DNA of 64,000 bases from Pelobates cultripes (Eukaryota > Chordata > Amphibia > Anura > Pelobatidae), in assembly GCA_933207985.1 (NCBI GenBank), contig OW240914.1, positions 207,729,915-207,793,914 on the forward strand. Reading direction: 5' to 3'. Positions within the stretch are counted from its first letter, which is position 1, and each line of letters starts with the position of its first letter. A program made the position numbers and the translations under genes. The notes beneath the pieces are model-generated. The model saw only the letters and a list, made by a program, of their open reading frames with translations, made no database searches and was not told the DNA's origin. This document shows, in pieces, positions 9,856 to 20,875 of the stretch.

Positions 9856-11905
9856 TGTAAGGTTAACATTCATTAACCTTGAGGAAGCATAGGAGGTACA
9901 CTGAAAAACATTGAGTTCCTACATGCAGGCTGTTTTGGTTGTTTCGACTATCTAGAATTTATCGAGATGGTACTTATACCCAATTAAACGTAACCATTTT
10001 CCCTACTATTTCAGGCCACCTTGGGAAGATATGCAAATAACTTTGGACCATATTTGGTCACCATCGTGTTGCACAGGTCATACTAACAGTGGTGGAGGCG
10101 ATATATGATGTCACGCCTTACAACTTCAGCAGTCTTGGTCTGTCAAATCCATATTTTGCATGTCTAGTACGAATAGGATCATCAACGGAGATGTTTTGTG
10201 GGCAAGAAAGGCCCTTTATTTGTACTTGCCCACCCAGGCCCAAAGTTACTATCACCCTCCTGAACCAAAGCCCTGGTTGTTTACAGCCTGGTCCCTTGCT
10301 ATCTATTCAGCTACACTTCCACATAAGCAATATGAATATTGTCCTAATTTATTGGCTGAGTTTGGCTCTTGCATTGGAGTGGAAACCAAAGAAATTCTGG
10401 GGGGGGGACAGCATTTCGTAGGAAATGTGTGCACATTAAGGGAAATCTTTTTAACAATACAGCTTTGTGTTCCCAACACTATAGTATTCCTTTAAACAGT
10501 TTAAAATATACACTAAATGTCTTGCAATAATATTCTGGTTGAGTTTGATCCCCATTCCAATTCCTAAAAGATTAAAAAACAAATAATAATAATAAAAATC
10601 AGGAAGGGAATACGTGCATGTAGAGTAACTAATTTAATAAGTACGATATACCAATTACCTATGTAAAATATGTTTTTAACATTTATTTCTAACAGCTGAA
10701 AAACATGTAAATAACACATTTTATACTATGATCTAATGATTACTTTATTCATTTTCATTTGTGCTATTTTAGCCTTAAAATGCTAATGAATGTTTAACAA
10801 ATCATTTATTGAAAAGTGTTCAATAAGTGTTCTTGTTTTACAGCTTTACTGTAGGCAACTGGTTTTAGTGAAATTAAACATTTTCTGGGTTCTGTAACCA
10901 GCTGCAAATATCTTAAATTCTTCAAATACAATCACTTCTTGTTTCACTGTGTTAATTGCTGAAATTATCTTTACACAACATATGTTCATAACACCTGCTG
11001 CATTCAATATTGTTAGTGTATAATGACAAATTGTTGGATTTTTTGTTTTGTTTTTATAGCTTCTGTTTTAGAACATACACATTAGTGCTGTCCTTAAAAG
11101 GCAGGTGACTATGCTGTTTACAGCAGGATGTGGCTGATGGCTTTATTTTGTGTGTTTAGTTCATTCTTGTTTTCGTAAATCACATTGTGGAACATGTCAT
11201 TTCAGTAAAACATCTGTAATTTTGTGTCTTCCTGTGAACAAAATGTCAATAAATAAATAAGTACATTACATTAAGATTAAGGTGAAAAAAAAGATGGTAG
11301 GCTATAATGGGACAATTTTTGGTGGTTGGAGCCCTGCAATACTACTGTAAATATTTTAGCTCAGCTGTATTACAGACAGCAAGGTTCTTCGAACAGAGGG
11401 GTTCTCCTCCTATGTGGTACTTTTTTGCAATCTTGAAGGTGGTAAAAGCGGACTAATTCCATGGAGTAATTAAGAAAAAGGGACAAACCACAGCATCATA
11501 TGACAAAACTCAAAGCAGTTAGTGTTTGGAGTTGAAAGGATGGAAGATATCTAGGGATAGTTGGAGGTAATTTGTTGGATAATGTCCTGTGTTTTCTGTT
11601 CCTTGAGTATACAATATCTGCCTTTGGGCTCTTTTTGCTATCTTTATGTCTCTCTATGTTTAAACCAGTGACAATCTTTTTTTTGAGCAAGAAAACAAGC
11701 ATAGCACCACTACAATTAGTGATCTTGATGCAATAACTGCAATTACAAATAAAGAGTCAGGAGTGTGAGCAACTAAAAGGGACATACATTTGTTTTTTCT
11801 TTACAGAAAAAAAAGGATATCTACTGTTCTTAAGAGTAAGTGCACTATTTCTTTGAAAACAAGTTTCCTGGAAAAATACAGCACTGTCATGAAAATCATT
11901 AAGAG
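9856..11905. other. No gene recognised
   Basis: A/T-rich intergenic DNA. A plus-strand frame at 10160-10495 is open for 111 codons with tyrosine and proline-rich text but matches no family I know. No RNA gene or clear repeat is seen. Confidence 0.6.
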
Positions 11906-12050
11906 CAGGGGTGCTCAAAAGGTAGATCCCCAGATGTTTTAAATACAGCTTTCGTGATGCCGTGTCATTCTAAATGGCATTTTGAAGGCATGCAAAGCAT
12001 TATGCGAGTTGTAGTTCTACATCTGGGGATCTACCTTTCGTGCACCTCTG
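11906..12050. mobile_element. hAT MITE with 8-bp target duplication
   Basis: The left end CAGGGGTGCTCAAAAGGTAG and the reverse complement of the right end, CAGAGGTGCACGAAAGGTAG, are inverted repeats that continue through GATCCCCAGATGT. The flanks ATTAAGAG (11898-11905) and ATTTAGAG (12051-12058) are an 8-bp duplication with one change. At 145 bp it is a short non-autonomous element. The 8-bp duplication and CAGRGGTG start are hAT hallmarks. Confidence 0.85.
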
Positions 12051-12903
12051 ATTTAGAGGAACACTCCAGCACTGAAACACTATAGTGTTAGAATGTCAAC
12101 TGTCAACATTGGTGTGTCCAGTGTGTGCTGGCTCCAAAAATCCCCAAAGAGTGCTCATATCAATGTTTGGATTTCTGATGATTTTGCTACAAAGATCCAG
12201 TGTTCCTTTCCTCCTTCTCTGCTCTGACCCTTGCTGCAGTCCTGCAACCAATCACCTGTTCTTCCTCTTTTGATATTGTATTCCCTGGCTTTTTGGCATT
12301 GGACTTGATCTCCAGATTATGAAATGTTGCTGTCTACTCTGACCCTTGAACCACATTGACTGCACTCTGCTTTACCCATCTTGGATTGATAATCCTAATA
12401 TCTCCCTGTTCACCTTTTGTTTAACAAAGCCCACCTGCCATCATAGACCTCCAAGTTATAGTTATAATAAAATAATTGCAAAAAAAAAAAAAAAAAGAAA
12501 GATAGTTGAAGGATCAAAATAATTTAAAAAAGCAATTGTGAAAAAATAAAAATCTACTTTAATTGCAGACACTACATTTTAAATAAGCAGGCATGGTATG
12601 TGGTAAAACTGTATATGTATAACTGTAATATATGTATTTGTGACAATCAAGAGTACAGATGCTAATTTGAGATTATTTAATGCCCTAATGATGGGAACTT
12701 AACCTACCAGATATTGGCTGCTCTGAACTTCCTGTACTCTCTTCCCCACAAATGACTCCACTAACCTCTAATAAACTTGAGGCTTATTCTTGCTTCATCA
12801 TCAAAATCATCCCCTCTACTAAATATCTGCTGATTTATATTTTTAAATAAATCGGGTTATTGCATAGATTTGTCGCCTGTCTGTGTCCAACCATTTCTGT
12901 TTC
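12051..12903. other. No gene recognised
   Basis: Unassigned intergenic DNA with a poly(A) run near 12480-12496. At 12904-12933 the text CAGTGGTGTATCCTGGTTTT resembles a hAT-type terminus and marks the present 3' limit of the adjacent L2 LINE. Confidence 0.5.
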
Positions 12904-12933
12904 CAGTGGTGTATCCTGGTTTTGTGCTGCCCT

Positions 12934-13723
12934 TTGAGATGAAAATTACAGGATTTGGCAATAGATTGAACATGAGGCTTGAAGGAGAGGTCGGAGTCAA
13001 AGAGAACACCTAGGCAGCGAGCCTGCGTGGTGGAGCTGATGGTAGCACTATTGACTTGGAGGGAGACAGACACAGGAGTAACAACACTTGAGGGAGGAAA
13101 GACCAGAATTTCAGTTTTGGTCAAGTTTAGTTTAAGGAAGTGGGCAGCCATCCAGTTAGAAACAGCAGAGAGGCAGTCAGAGACACTAGTCAAGAGGGAC
13201 GGGGATAGATCAGGAGAGGACAGGTAGATTTGCGTGTCATCTGCATAGAAATGATAATGGAAGCCAAAGGAGCTAATGAGTTTACCAAGGGAGGCAGTAT
13301 AGATGGAGAACAGTAGGGGACCAAGGACTGAACCTTGGGGGACACCAACAGAGAGGAGTTGGGGAGAAGAAGCAGAGCCAGAGAAAGAAACACTGAAAGA
13401 GCTCTGGGAGAGGTAGGAGGAGCACCAGGAGAGAGCAATATCTTGTAGACCGATATTGCGGAGGATGAGAAGAAGCTGTTGATGATCAACGGTGTCAAAA
13501 GCCGCAGACAGGTCAAGGAGAATTAGGATAGAATAGTGACCATGAGATTTTGCAGCGAGTAGATCATTGGATACTTTGGTCAGTGCCATTTCCACAGAGT
13601 GCTTAGCGCAGAAACCAGACTGAAGCGGGTCTAGCAGAGAGTTGGACTCGAGGAAGTCTGTCAATCTCGCATACACAATTTTTTCAAGGATCTTGGATGC
13701 AAAAGGCAGTAGCGAGATAGGAC
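12934..13723 (-). pseudogene. L2-clade LINE reverse transcriptase, C-terminal two thirds
   Basis: The minus strand encodes a non-LTR RT. It starts at [12 protein letters not shown], right after the hAT insertion, and continues with [13 protein letters not shown] (motif A), [17 protein letters not shown] (motif B) and [11 protein letters not shown] (motif C, with both catalytic aspartates). It runs on to [16 protein letters not shown]. Text then departs from the LINE near 12934. Motif wording fits the L2/CR1 group, L2 most closely. The frame is open here for over 230 codons, but the RT thumb and 3' end are missing. The upstream half lies at 14937-15360. Confidence 0.88.
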
Positions 13724-14816
13724 CATAGGCGTGCGCACGGGGTGTGCCGGGTGTGCCTGGGCACACCCTAATCCCCGTGCGCACCCCTATGGTTTGAGTC
13801 CTGCAGGAACAGCGTTCCTGCACTCTTTTGAGCAGGAACGCTGTTCCTGCAGGCACTCAGTGCCCCCTGTTTCACCTCTTGCCCCTGTCATGGGAGGGCA
13901 AGAGGTGATGATTCCCCCCCCCCCACCCTGCAGCTCAGCGCGCGGCGAGGGAGCTCTCTGCTCTCTGCTCTCTGCTTCCTCTCGCCGCGCGCTGATGCCG
14001 GGAGCCGGAATATGACGTCATATTCCGGCTCCCAGCTCCAGCAGACAGCCCGCGCGGCTAGAGGAAGCAGAGAGCAGAGAGCAGAGAGCTCCCTCGCCGC
14101 GCGCTGAGCTGCAGAGAGGCGCCCGCCCCCACTGGACCCCAGGGACAAGTCCACCAGCACTCCAGGTAGGAGGCTGGGTGGACATTTAAAAAAAAAAAAT
14201 TAAAATATAATTATTTGTGTGTGTGTGTGAGTGTGTGAGTATGTGTCAGTGTGTCAGTGTGTGTGTGTGTCAGTGAGTGTGTGTGTGTGTGTCAGTGTGT
14301 GTGAGTGTGTGTCTGTGAGTGTGAGTGTGTGTGTCTGTGAGTGTGTGAGTATGTGTCTGAGAGTGTGTGTCAGTGTGTGTCTGTAAGTGTGTGTGTCAGT
14401 GAGTGTGTCAGTGTGTCAGTGTGTGTCTGTAAGTGTGTGAGTATGTGTCTGTGAGTGTGTGTGTCAGTGAGTGTGTGAGTATGTGTCAGTGTGTGAGTGT
14501 GTGTGTGTCAGTGTGTGTCAGTGTGTGTCTGTGAGTGTGTGAGTATGTGTCTGTGAGTGTGTGAGTATGTGTCTGTGAGTGTGTGAGTATGTGTCAGTGT
14601 GTGTGTCAGTGTGTGTCTGTGAGTGTGAGTATGTGTGTGTGAGTCTGTGAGTGTGTGTCAGTGTGTGTCTGTGAGTGTGTGAGTATGTGTCAGTGAGTGT
14701 GTGTGTGTGTGTCTGTGAGTGTGTGAGTATGTGTGTGTCAGTGTGTGTGAGTGTGTGTGTCTGTGAGTGTGTGTGTGTTTCTGTGAGTGTGTGTCTGTGA
14801 GTGTGTGTGTCTGTGA

Positions 14817-14874
<58 letters not shown>

Positions 14875-14936
14875 GCGCGGCGTGTGTTTGTGCTTTAGGG
14901 TGCACACCCTAATGCAATAGGCTGCGCACGCCTATG
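13724..14936. mobile_element. Non-autonomous hAT element inserted in the L2 LINE
   Basis: The left end CATAGGCGTGCGCACGG and right end (reverse complement CATAGGCGTGCGCAGCC) share a 14-bp terminal inverted repeat. The flanks GATAGGAC at 13716-13723 and 14937-14944 are a perfect 8-bp target duplication, as expected for hAT. Removing the element joins NYRPI to SLLPF of the LINE RT. Inside are a large GC-rich inverted structure (13936-14115), a CRE-centred palindrome (14000-14033), a CACTGGACCCCAGGG motif (14130-14145), an A-rich run and a 660-bp TG-rich microsatellite. No transposase is encoded. Confidence 0.93.
14212..14872. repeat. TG-rich compound microsatellite
   Basis: About 660 bases of GTGTGT with regular interruptions (GTGAGTGTGTGAGTATGTGTC and variants), ending in TATATA and CACACA runs. 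It lies inside the hAT element. Long frames across it are low-complexity artefacts. Confidence 0.95.
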
Positions 14937-14944
14937 GATAGGAC

Positions 14945-15360
14945 GATAGTTGGATGGGGAGTTAGGGTCAAGATTGGGCTTCTCTAGAATTGGGGTTACA
15001 ATTGTATGTTTGAAGGGCAATGGAAATATACCAGAGGAGAGAGAGAGATTGAGAATTTTAGTGAGAGGTGGAGAAAGAGAAGAAGACAGAGTACGGATGA
15101 GATGCGGGGGAATTGGATCTAGGAAGCAGGTGGTGGGGCGGGAGGACTGGAGCAGAGCAGAAACCTCTTCCAATGTAGCGGGTGCGAATGAACATAGAAC
15201 AGCAGAGGGAGTGATGTTAGGGGAAGAATTGTAAGGGGAAGAAGAAATATGAGAGATCTCTTCTCTGATTGTAGAGATCTTGGCAGTGAAGTGAGTTGCA
15301 AAGTCTGAGGTGGTCAAGTTAGTAGGTGGAGGAGGAACAGCAGGGTGAAGAAGAGAGTTA
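14945..15360 (-). pseudogene. L2-clade LINE, region before the RT palm
   Basis: The minus strand frame contains FATHFTAKISTIREEI, then TTCFLDPIPPHLIRT and FKHTIVTPILEKPNLDPNSPSNYRPI. This is the L2/CR1-type linker and RT start. It ends exactly at the hAT insertion, and the continuation SLLPF begins at 13715 beyond it. Both parts therefore belong to one copy. Confidence 0.88.
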
Positions 15361-15545
15361 AATGTGTGAAATAGTCATTTGGGATCGCGGGAGAGTGTGG
15401 TTATGAGGGTATTGAAGGAATTAACTTTTGCAGAGGAAAGAGCCAAGCTGTATGAGCTCAGCATAAATTTATAGTGGAGAAAGTCAGATGCACAGTGAGA
15501 CTTTCTCCAACAGCGTTCAGCAGTTCTGGAGCATTTTTGGAGGTA

Positions 15546-16460
15546 TCAAGTGAGCTTGGTGTGCCAGGGTTGTTGTTGGAGGGGGCATGTGGCATTTAAA
15601 TGTACAAGGTGCCATGATGTATAGTTGAGAGGAGAGGGTGGAATTGTACAAGGAGGTTGCAGAACTAGGATAGGTAAAAGGAGAGTTTGGAGATTAGTGG
15701 AGAAATGCTCTAGGTCAAGACTTTGGAGGTTTCTGTGAGAGTGATGTTCAGACGGTAGTTTCAATTGGATCTTAGGTATGCCAATGTCAAAAGTCAGCAG
15801 ATGGTGGTCAGATAGAGGAAAATGAATATTGGAGAGATTAGAGGCAGTACAGAGGTTGGTGAAGGCAAGATCAAGAGTGTTTCCCACTGTATGGGTTGCT
15901 AGATTGGACCATTGCGTAAGGCCCAAGGAGGAGGTTACAGAGAGCAGACGAGAGGCATCAGTGCAATTGGGGTTATTGATTGGGATATTGAAATCCCCAA
16001 GTATAAGGGAAGGAGTGCTAGATGAGAGGAAGTGGGGAAGCCAGGAAGAAAAGTGCTCAATGAATAGTCTAGGATAACCGGGGGGGAGGGGGGCAGTAGA
16101 TGATAGCAATTCTTAAAGGAGTGGGTTTAAATAGGCGGACAGTGTGAACTTCAAAAGAAGAAAAAGGATAGGACAGGGGGAGTTATGATTGGTTGAAAGG
16201 TACATTGAGGGGAGTGAAGGATGCCTACGCCGCCTCCTTTACAGTTGAGTCTGGGAGTGTGAGAGTATTGTAGCCCAGCAAAACATAAAGAGGCAGGAGT
16301 AGCGCTATCAGTGGGGGACAGCCAGGTCTCTGTAAGTGCAAGTAGTGTGAGCGAGTTTGAGATAAAAAAAGTTGTATATGGTTGTTGATTTTAAATTACT
16401 GCAGATGGAGCGGGCATTCAAGAGTGCACAATTAATTTTGGTAAGTGCGGGTAAAGGGCA
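15546..16460 (-). pseudogene. L2-clade LINE APE-type endonuclease, frameshifted
   Basis: The C-terminal part (16109-15546) has LILGDFNIP, the NTLDLAFTN block and SDHHLLTF, where the last DH pair is catalytic in APE-like nucleases. Upstream, in other frames, are ALLNARSICSNL-like text near 16430-16400, ETW-like text near 16310 and CKGGGVGIL near 16250-16200, which belong to the nuclease N-terminus. It cuts target DNA in target-primed reverse transcription. At least two frame breaks make it non-functional. Confidence 0.8.
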
Positions 16461-17070
16461 GGGTATTGTGATGAGGTTTGTGGGGTTTCTGGTTGTCTTA
16501 GTGTGTGTAGAGAAGGTGAAGGGTCCTGGATTGGGAGAGACATCACCAGCTGCTAGAAGGAGGAGGAGAGAAAGTGACCGGAGGTTTGAATGGGTTTTGT
16601 ATGCATGGGGTCTAGGATGAGATCGATTGTGGGTTGGAGTGAGAGAGTAGAAACATTAGTGTAAGGCATGAGATGAGAGAAGGGGGGAGTGTAGCAGAGA
16701 AGGGCATATGTAAATGTGGATGGGGGAATGAGTGAAGTGGGTGTAAGGAGAGATTTTTATACTGATGGAGAATGAGGAAATAAAGAGGAGGAGAAAACAG
16801 ATCATTGATAACTGTGAAAAATAAAAATTGGAGATAATTGGCATATCAAGAGCAGGTGAAGGTGTTTTATGGGAAAGTGCAGGAGTGTACTAATAAGAGG
16901 CAGTTTTTTTTGTTTTTTTAAACCTAACTAAAATGTAGGTGTGACAGACAATCTATAAATGTAATAATGAGCATGGGGTGGGCATCAGGCTTGCTCACTG
17001 AAAGAATGGGCTTGCAAAGTTGGGGAATCAGGCTTTGCAGACGATCAGGCTTGCTCACTGAAGGAATGGG
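16461..17070. other. LINE 5' side and unassigned DNA with a local duplication
   Basis: Probably the 5' part of the same LINE to about 16650, then unassigned. At 16983-17078 a block beginning ATCAGGCTTGCTCACTGAA and ending GGGCTTGCAAA occurs twice in tandem. Confidence 0.45.
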
Positions 17071-17074
17071 CTTG

Positions 17075-17450
17075 CAAAATACACACACACATTCACTGAC
17101 AGACACACACACACACACTCCCTAACAGACAAACACTGACAGACACGCACTCACTCACTAACAGACATACACATTAACAGACACACACACTAACAGACAC
17201 ACACACACACACACTTTTTTTTTTTTTAATTTAACCCCCCCAGCCTCCTTACCTTTGGGAAAGCTGGGGGGAGGGGGGTTTCTCCCTTTACCTGTGGGTC
17301 CAGTGGCTGCTGAATGGGCAAGCATTGCTTGCTAGGGAGCACTTTCCCCTGAGCACTCTGCTCAGCTCCCTCGCGCGCCTCCCGCAGAGTGATGCCGGCA
17401 GCCGGAGTATGACGGGGGAAAGACACACACACACACTCACTAACAGACAC
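17075..17450. mobile_element. hAT-like fragment carrying the shared internal module, reversed
   Basis: A CA-rich microsatellite (17085-17215) is followed by a T-run, CCAGCCTCCTTACCT, GGGTCCAGTGG, CTCCCTCGCGCG and half of a palindrome (AGCCGGAGTATGACG). This is the same order, reversed, as inside the element at 13724-14936. The termini are not clear. The palindrome's second half is missing. Confidence 0.5.
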
Positions 17451-18080
17451 ACACACTAACAGGCCCGCCCGCCTGGCTTGTCAGTTAGCCACAAGGCTAA
17501 CAAGACATTTGCCCTGGGCATTTGGGGGCGGCCTTTTTTGCCGCCCCCTGGAAAATGCCGCCCAAGGCAAATGCCTTGTTTGCCTCGCGGCTAATACGTC
17601 CCTGTCTGTTTCCCGTTAGATTTTAAGCTCGTGGACAAAGCTTTTAAAATCGAACACATGTATGTTTAGTTCCAAAGTAATACATTATACCTTTCCATCA
17701 GTAAACCCAGTGTTGTGGAATTTGAAACAATATGAAATATTGGTGCTATATAAATGAACATTCATTTAGTCATGCAGCTGTTCAGTTTTATATGTTTAAT
17801 TAAACCCAATTATGTGGACATAAATAATCAGGGATGGGATGTTCATGCCACATTTAGTTTACAAACATGTTTCAAAATTTGAAATATTTTATTTGGAATC
17901 TCTTCAGACTGAGATTGTCTTTGTGTTTGTCAAACATTGCTCTCTAAATATCTGCATAGAAACTGCAATAGTGAGATCTCCAGGTGAATGTGACATCTAC
18001 ATTCTACTACTGACTTCTACTGTGGACTTGCCAGGTAACAAGAGAATGGCTTGTTTCCTTCCCCCTGTTTGAGAATCTAT
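17451..18080. other. Intergenic DNA
   Basis: Contains a GC-rich GGCATTT..GGCGGC inverted segment at 17500-17580, perhaps another MITE end. The rest is unassigned. Confidence 0.4.
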
Positions 18081-18552
18081 TTAAAGGACCACTATAGTGC
18101 CAGGAAAACATACTCGTTTTCCTGGCACTATAGTGCCCTGAGGGTGCCCCCACCCTCAGGGTCCCCCGCCAGCTCTGAAGAAAGGGTAAAAACTTACCTT
18201 TTCAGCGCTGCGTGACTCCCTCCTCTCTCCCGCCTCATTACACGCCCCGCCCGGCTGAATACTTGCGGCAAAACTGCAGCGCATTCGCATAGGAAAGCAT
18301 TTACAATGCTTTCCTATGGACGCTAGCGTGCTCTCACTGTGAAAATCACAGTGAGAAGCACGCAAGCGCCTCTAGTGGCTGTCAATGAGACAGCCACTAG
18401 AGGATTAGGGGGAAGGCTTAACCCATTCATAATTATAGCAGTTTCTCTGAAACTGCTATAATTATGAAAAAATGGGTTAACCCTAGAAGGACCTGGCACC
18501 CAGACCACTTCATTAAGCTGAAGTGGTCCAGGTGCCTAGAGTGGTCCTTTAA
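18081..18552. mobile_element. T2-type MITE (TTAA target)
   Basis: It starts TTAAAGGACCACTATAGTGC and ends AGTGGTCCTTTAA, so the ends are inverted repeats in a TTAA target. The inside has several nested short inverted repeats, for example around GCCAGGAAAAC..GTTTTCCTGGC and CACTAGAGG/CCTCTAGTG. The TTAAAGGRR terminus is the mark of T2 MITEs described in Xenopus. Confidence 0.88.
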
Positions 18553-19319
18553 CCAAGCAAGAACTAATTCTCTTACAGTCCAATTACAAGTCAAAATATT
18601 ACTTAGAAAAATTTAAATAAAATGCAGGAACTATTAAACAGCATTTAATACACAAAACACAAATGGATGGGGGCAAAGTATTTTTTTTTTTTAAATGTAG
18701 TTATTCGAACTAGCTCTTCTAAGGCTAGACCAAAAAAAATCCAAATCAAGTTAAAACACTATGAGATATGGTGTCAGGTCTTTGTAGAGCTGTTAGTAAA
18801 CTATTTTCCTTTTAATTATTACCTGGTTTACGGTTTCATACAAACCATTGATGCACTCAAACCTCATGGGGATTCATTCACCAAACAGTAATTTGTGTAT
18901 TTGCAATAACAATAACAAAATAGTTAGAGGAATTGTCTGGGTTTGTTTCACATTTGTACTCAGTGCCGAATCTCCTATAAGGCCACAAAGGCCATGGCAG
19001 ACAGGAGAATGGTGGCACTGCTGGGACCCTTGATCAGTGGTGGTACAGTAGGAGTGTTCGGTGGGAAGTAGAATAGCTTTTTCCTTTTCTCACCCAGCAA
19101 CTGTGGCAGCAGGTCCTCTCCTCCTCAGTTGCAGTTGGACAGATTACAGGAGAGCACACAGAGCTGATGTCAGCATCATAACCCTGAGCAACCTCCTGTA
19201 CCCCCAGCTGCCTGTTATTACTTGAGACCAAGTGAGCAAAGGGGAATAAGTGGTGCATGGGTTGGGTGGGGGGAAGGATTGGAGAACAATTGTGTGAAGA
19301 AGGGTTACAGAAGAGCAGA
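18553..19319. other. No gene recognised
   Basis: Unassigned DNA with a poly(T) run near 18681. No repeat family recognised. Confidence 0.5.
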
Positions 19320-19545
19320 ACAGCTTATTGGGGGGAGAAAGAAGAGAGGAACAAGTGAGAGAAGGGAGAACAAGTGAGGGAATGGGAACAATAGGAGTGG
19401 AACAAGTGAGGAACGAGGAAAAGAAGAGGGGTACAAGTGAGTGTTGGGCGAAAGAAGCGGGGACAAGTAAGGGAAGGGGGAATGAGAAAAGGGCAACAAT
19501 TGAAGAAGGAAAAGTAGCATATGTGGTGAAAGGGGGAAAAGAACA
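19320..19545. repeat. Purine-rich minisatellite
   Basis: The plus strand is almost all A and G. It repeats units such as GGAACAAGTGAGRGAAGGGG with irregular length (about 24-36 bases). Frames on either strand across it reflect the composition, not coding. Confidence 0.65.
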
Positions 19546-19635
19546 CGTGTTAGGGAGATATATATTAGTAGAGGGGGATGGAGAGAGATTAAGAGGGTCA
19601 GACAGCAATTGGAAACATAGTGCACAAACATACCT

Positions 19636-19785
19636 ATACATAGAAACATAGAATGTGACGGCAGATAAGAACCATTCGGCCCATCTAGTCTGCCCAATTT
19701 TCTAAATACTTTCATTAGTCCCTGGCCTTATCGTATAGTTAGTATGGCCTTATGCCTATTCCACGCATCCTTAAACTCCTTTACT
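19636..19785 (-). repeat. CR1-like LINE 3' end
   Basis: On the minus strand the text GGGCAGACTAGATGGGCC runs into CCGTCACATTCTATGTTTC with an ATTCTATG-type octamer tail, the pattern of CR1 3' ends. A second short copy of the tail block follows at 19786-19822, in the same orientation. Confidence 0.65.
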
Positions 19786-19982
19786 ATAGAAACATAGAAT
19801 GTGACGGCAGATGAAAACCATTACATGCACACTAAATATTCAAACTAAAGCTTCACACAAATATGCTCCTGCATGCATACACTGTCACTCCATAAAAACA
19901 TACCACTAAATCCACACACTAGCACTCTACACATATACGCCCATCATACACATGCAGTCACTTCACACAAATATGGACCTAC

Positions 19983-20414
19983 ATAGTTACATAGTTACAT
20001 AGCTGAAAAGAGACTTGCGTCCATCAAGTTCAGCCTACCTCACATTTGTTTTTTGCTGTTGATCCAAAAGAAGGCAAAAAACCCAGTTTGAAACACAATT
20101 TTGCAACAAGCTAGGAAAAAAATTCCTTCTTGACCCCAGAATGGCAGTCAGATTTATCCTTGGATCAAGCAGTTATTACCCTGCATTGAAAGATTATATC
20201 CTTGAATATTCTGTTCTTGCAAGTATGCATCTAGTAGCCGTTTGAACATCTGTATGGACTCTGATAAAACCACTTCCTCAGGCAGAGAATTCCACATCCT
20301 GATTGTTCTAACAGTAAAAAAACCTTTCCTTTGCCTTAGACGAAATCTTCTTTCTTCCAGTCCTATGTAAAGTCCACATTGCCATTCATCCTCATATTCT
20401 GAACTGGCCATATT
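19983..20414 (-). pseudogene. CR1-like LINE 3' end with last codons of ORF2
   Basis: The minus-strand frame 20411-20154 has RQRKGFFTVRTIRMWNSLP followed by EEVV and FKRLLDAYL, the conserved C-terminal signature of CR1/L2-group ORF2. It is followed by a 3' UTR with TTGATGGACGCAAGTC and a tail of three ATGTAACT-type octamers (19983-20004). The rest of the element is absent: this is the usual 5' truncation. Confidence 0.8.
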
Positions 20415-20573
20415 CCCCTATCCACCCATTCAGATAGTCCCATATCACCTCCTAGTCAGACCCACTCACCCTGTTACATTTATACACTTGGCCACATAGC
20501 TTTTCACCTGCCCCCACCCACATTGCACTTACTGATATCCAACCACCTAGTCATAATTACCATACAGCTATAC

Positions 20574-20875
20574 CTGTGAAAATCACAGTGAGAAGACGCC
20601 AGCGTCCATAGGAAAGCATTATGAATGTTTTCCTATGAGACTGGATGAATGTGCGCGCGGCTCCTGCCGCGCATGCGCATTCAGCCGTTGACGTCGCTAG
20701 GAAGAAGGAGAGGAGGAGGAAAGCTCCCCGCCCAGCGCTGGAGAAAGGTAAGTGTTTAACCCCTTCCTCTCCCCAGAGCCCGGCAGGAGGGGGACCTTGA
20801 GGGTGGGGGCACCCTCAGGGCACTATAGTGCCAGGAAAACGAGTATGTTTTCCTGGCACTATAGTGGTCCTTTAA
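20574..20875. mobile_element. T2-type MITE, left end missing
   Basis: The right end is CACTATAGTGGTCCTTTAA at TTAA 20872-20875. The body (TGTGAAAATCACAGTGAGAAG, CATAGGAAAGCATT, ACCCTCAGGGCACTATAGTGCC) matches the complete copies at 18081 and 37665. The left terminus is lost. Confidence 0.82.

Noticed and set aside
9558..9876. Cys/Val and His/Thr-rich frames
   Set aside because: Translations of the TG-rich run within the hAT-like element on both strands.
12979..13227. Plus-strand frames antisense to the L2 RT
   Set aside because: Shadows of the LINE coding sequence; the minus strand carries the RT motifs.
14518..14907. His/Thr-rich frame of 129 codons
   Set aside because: Low-complexity translation of the TG microsatellite.
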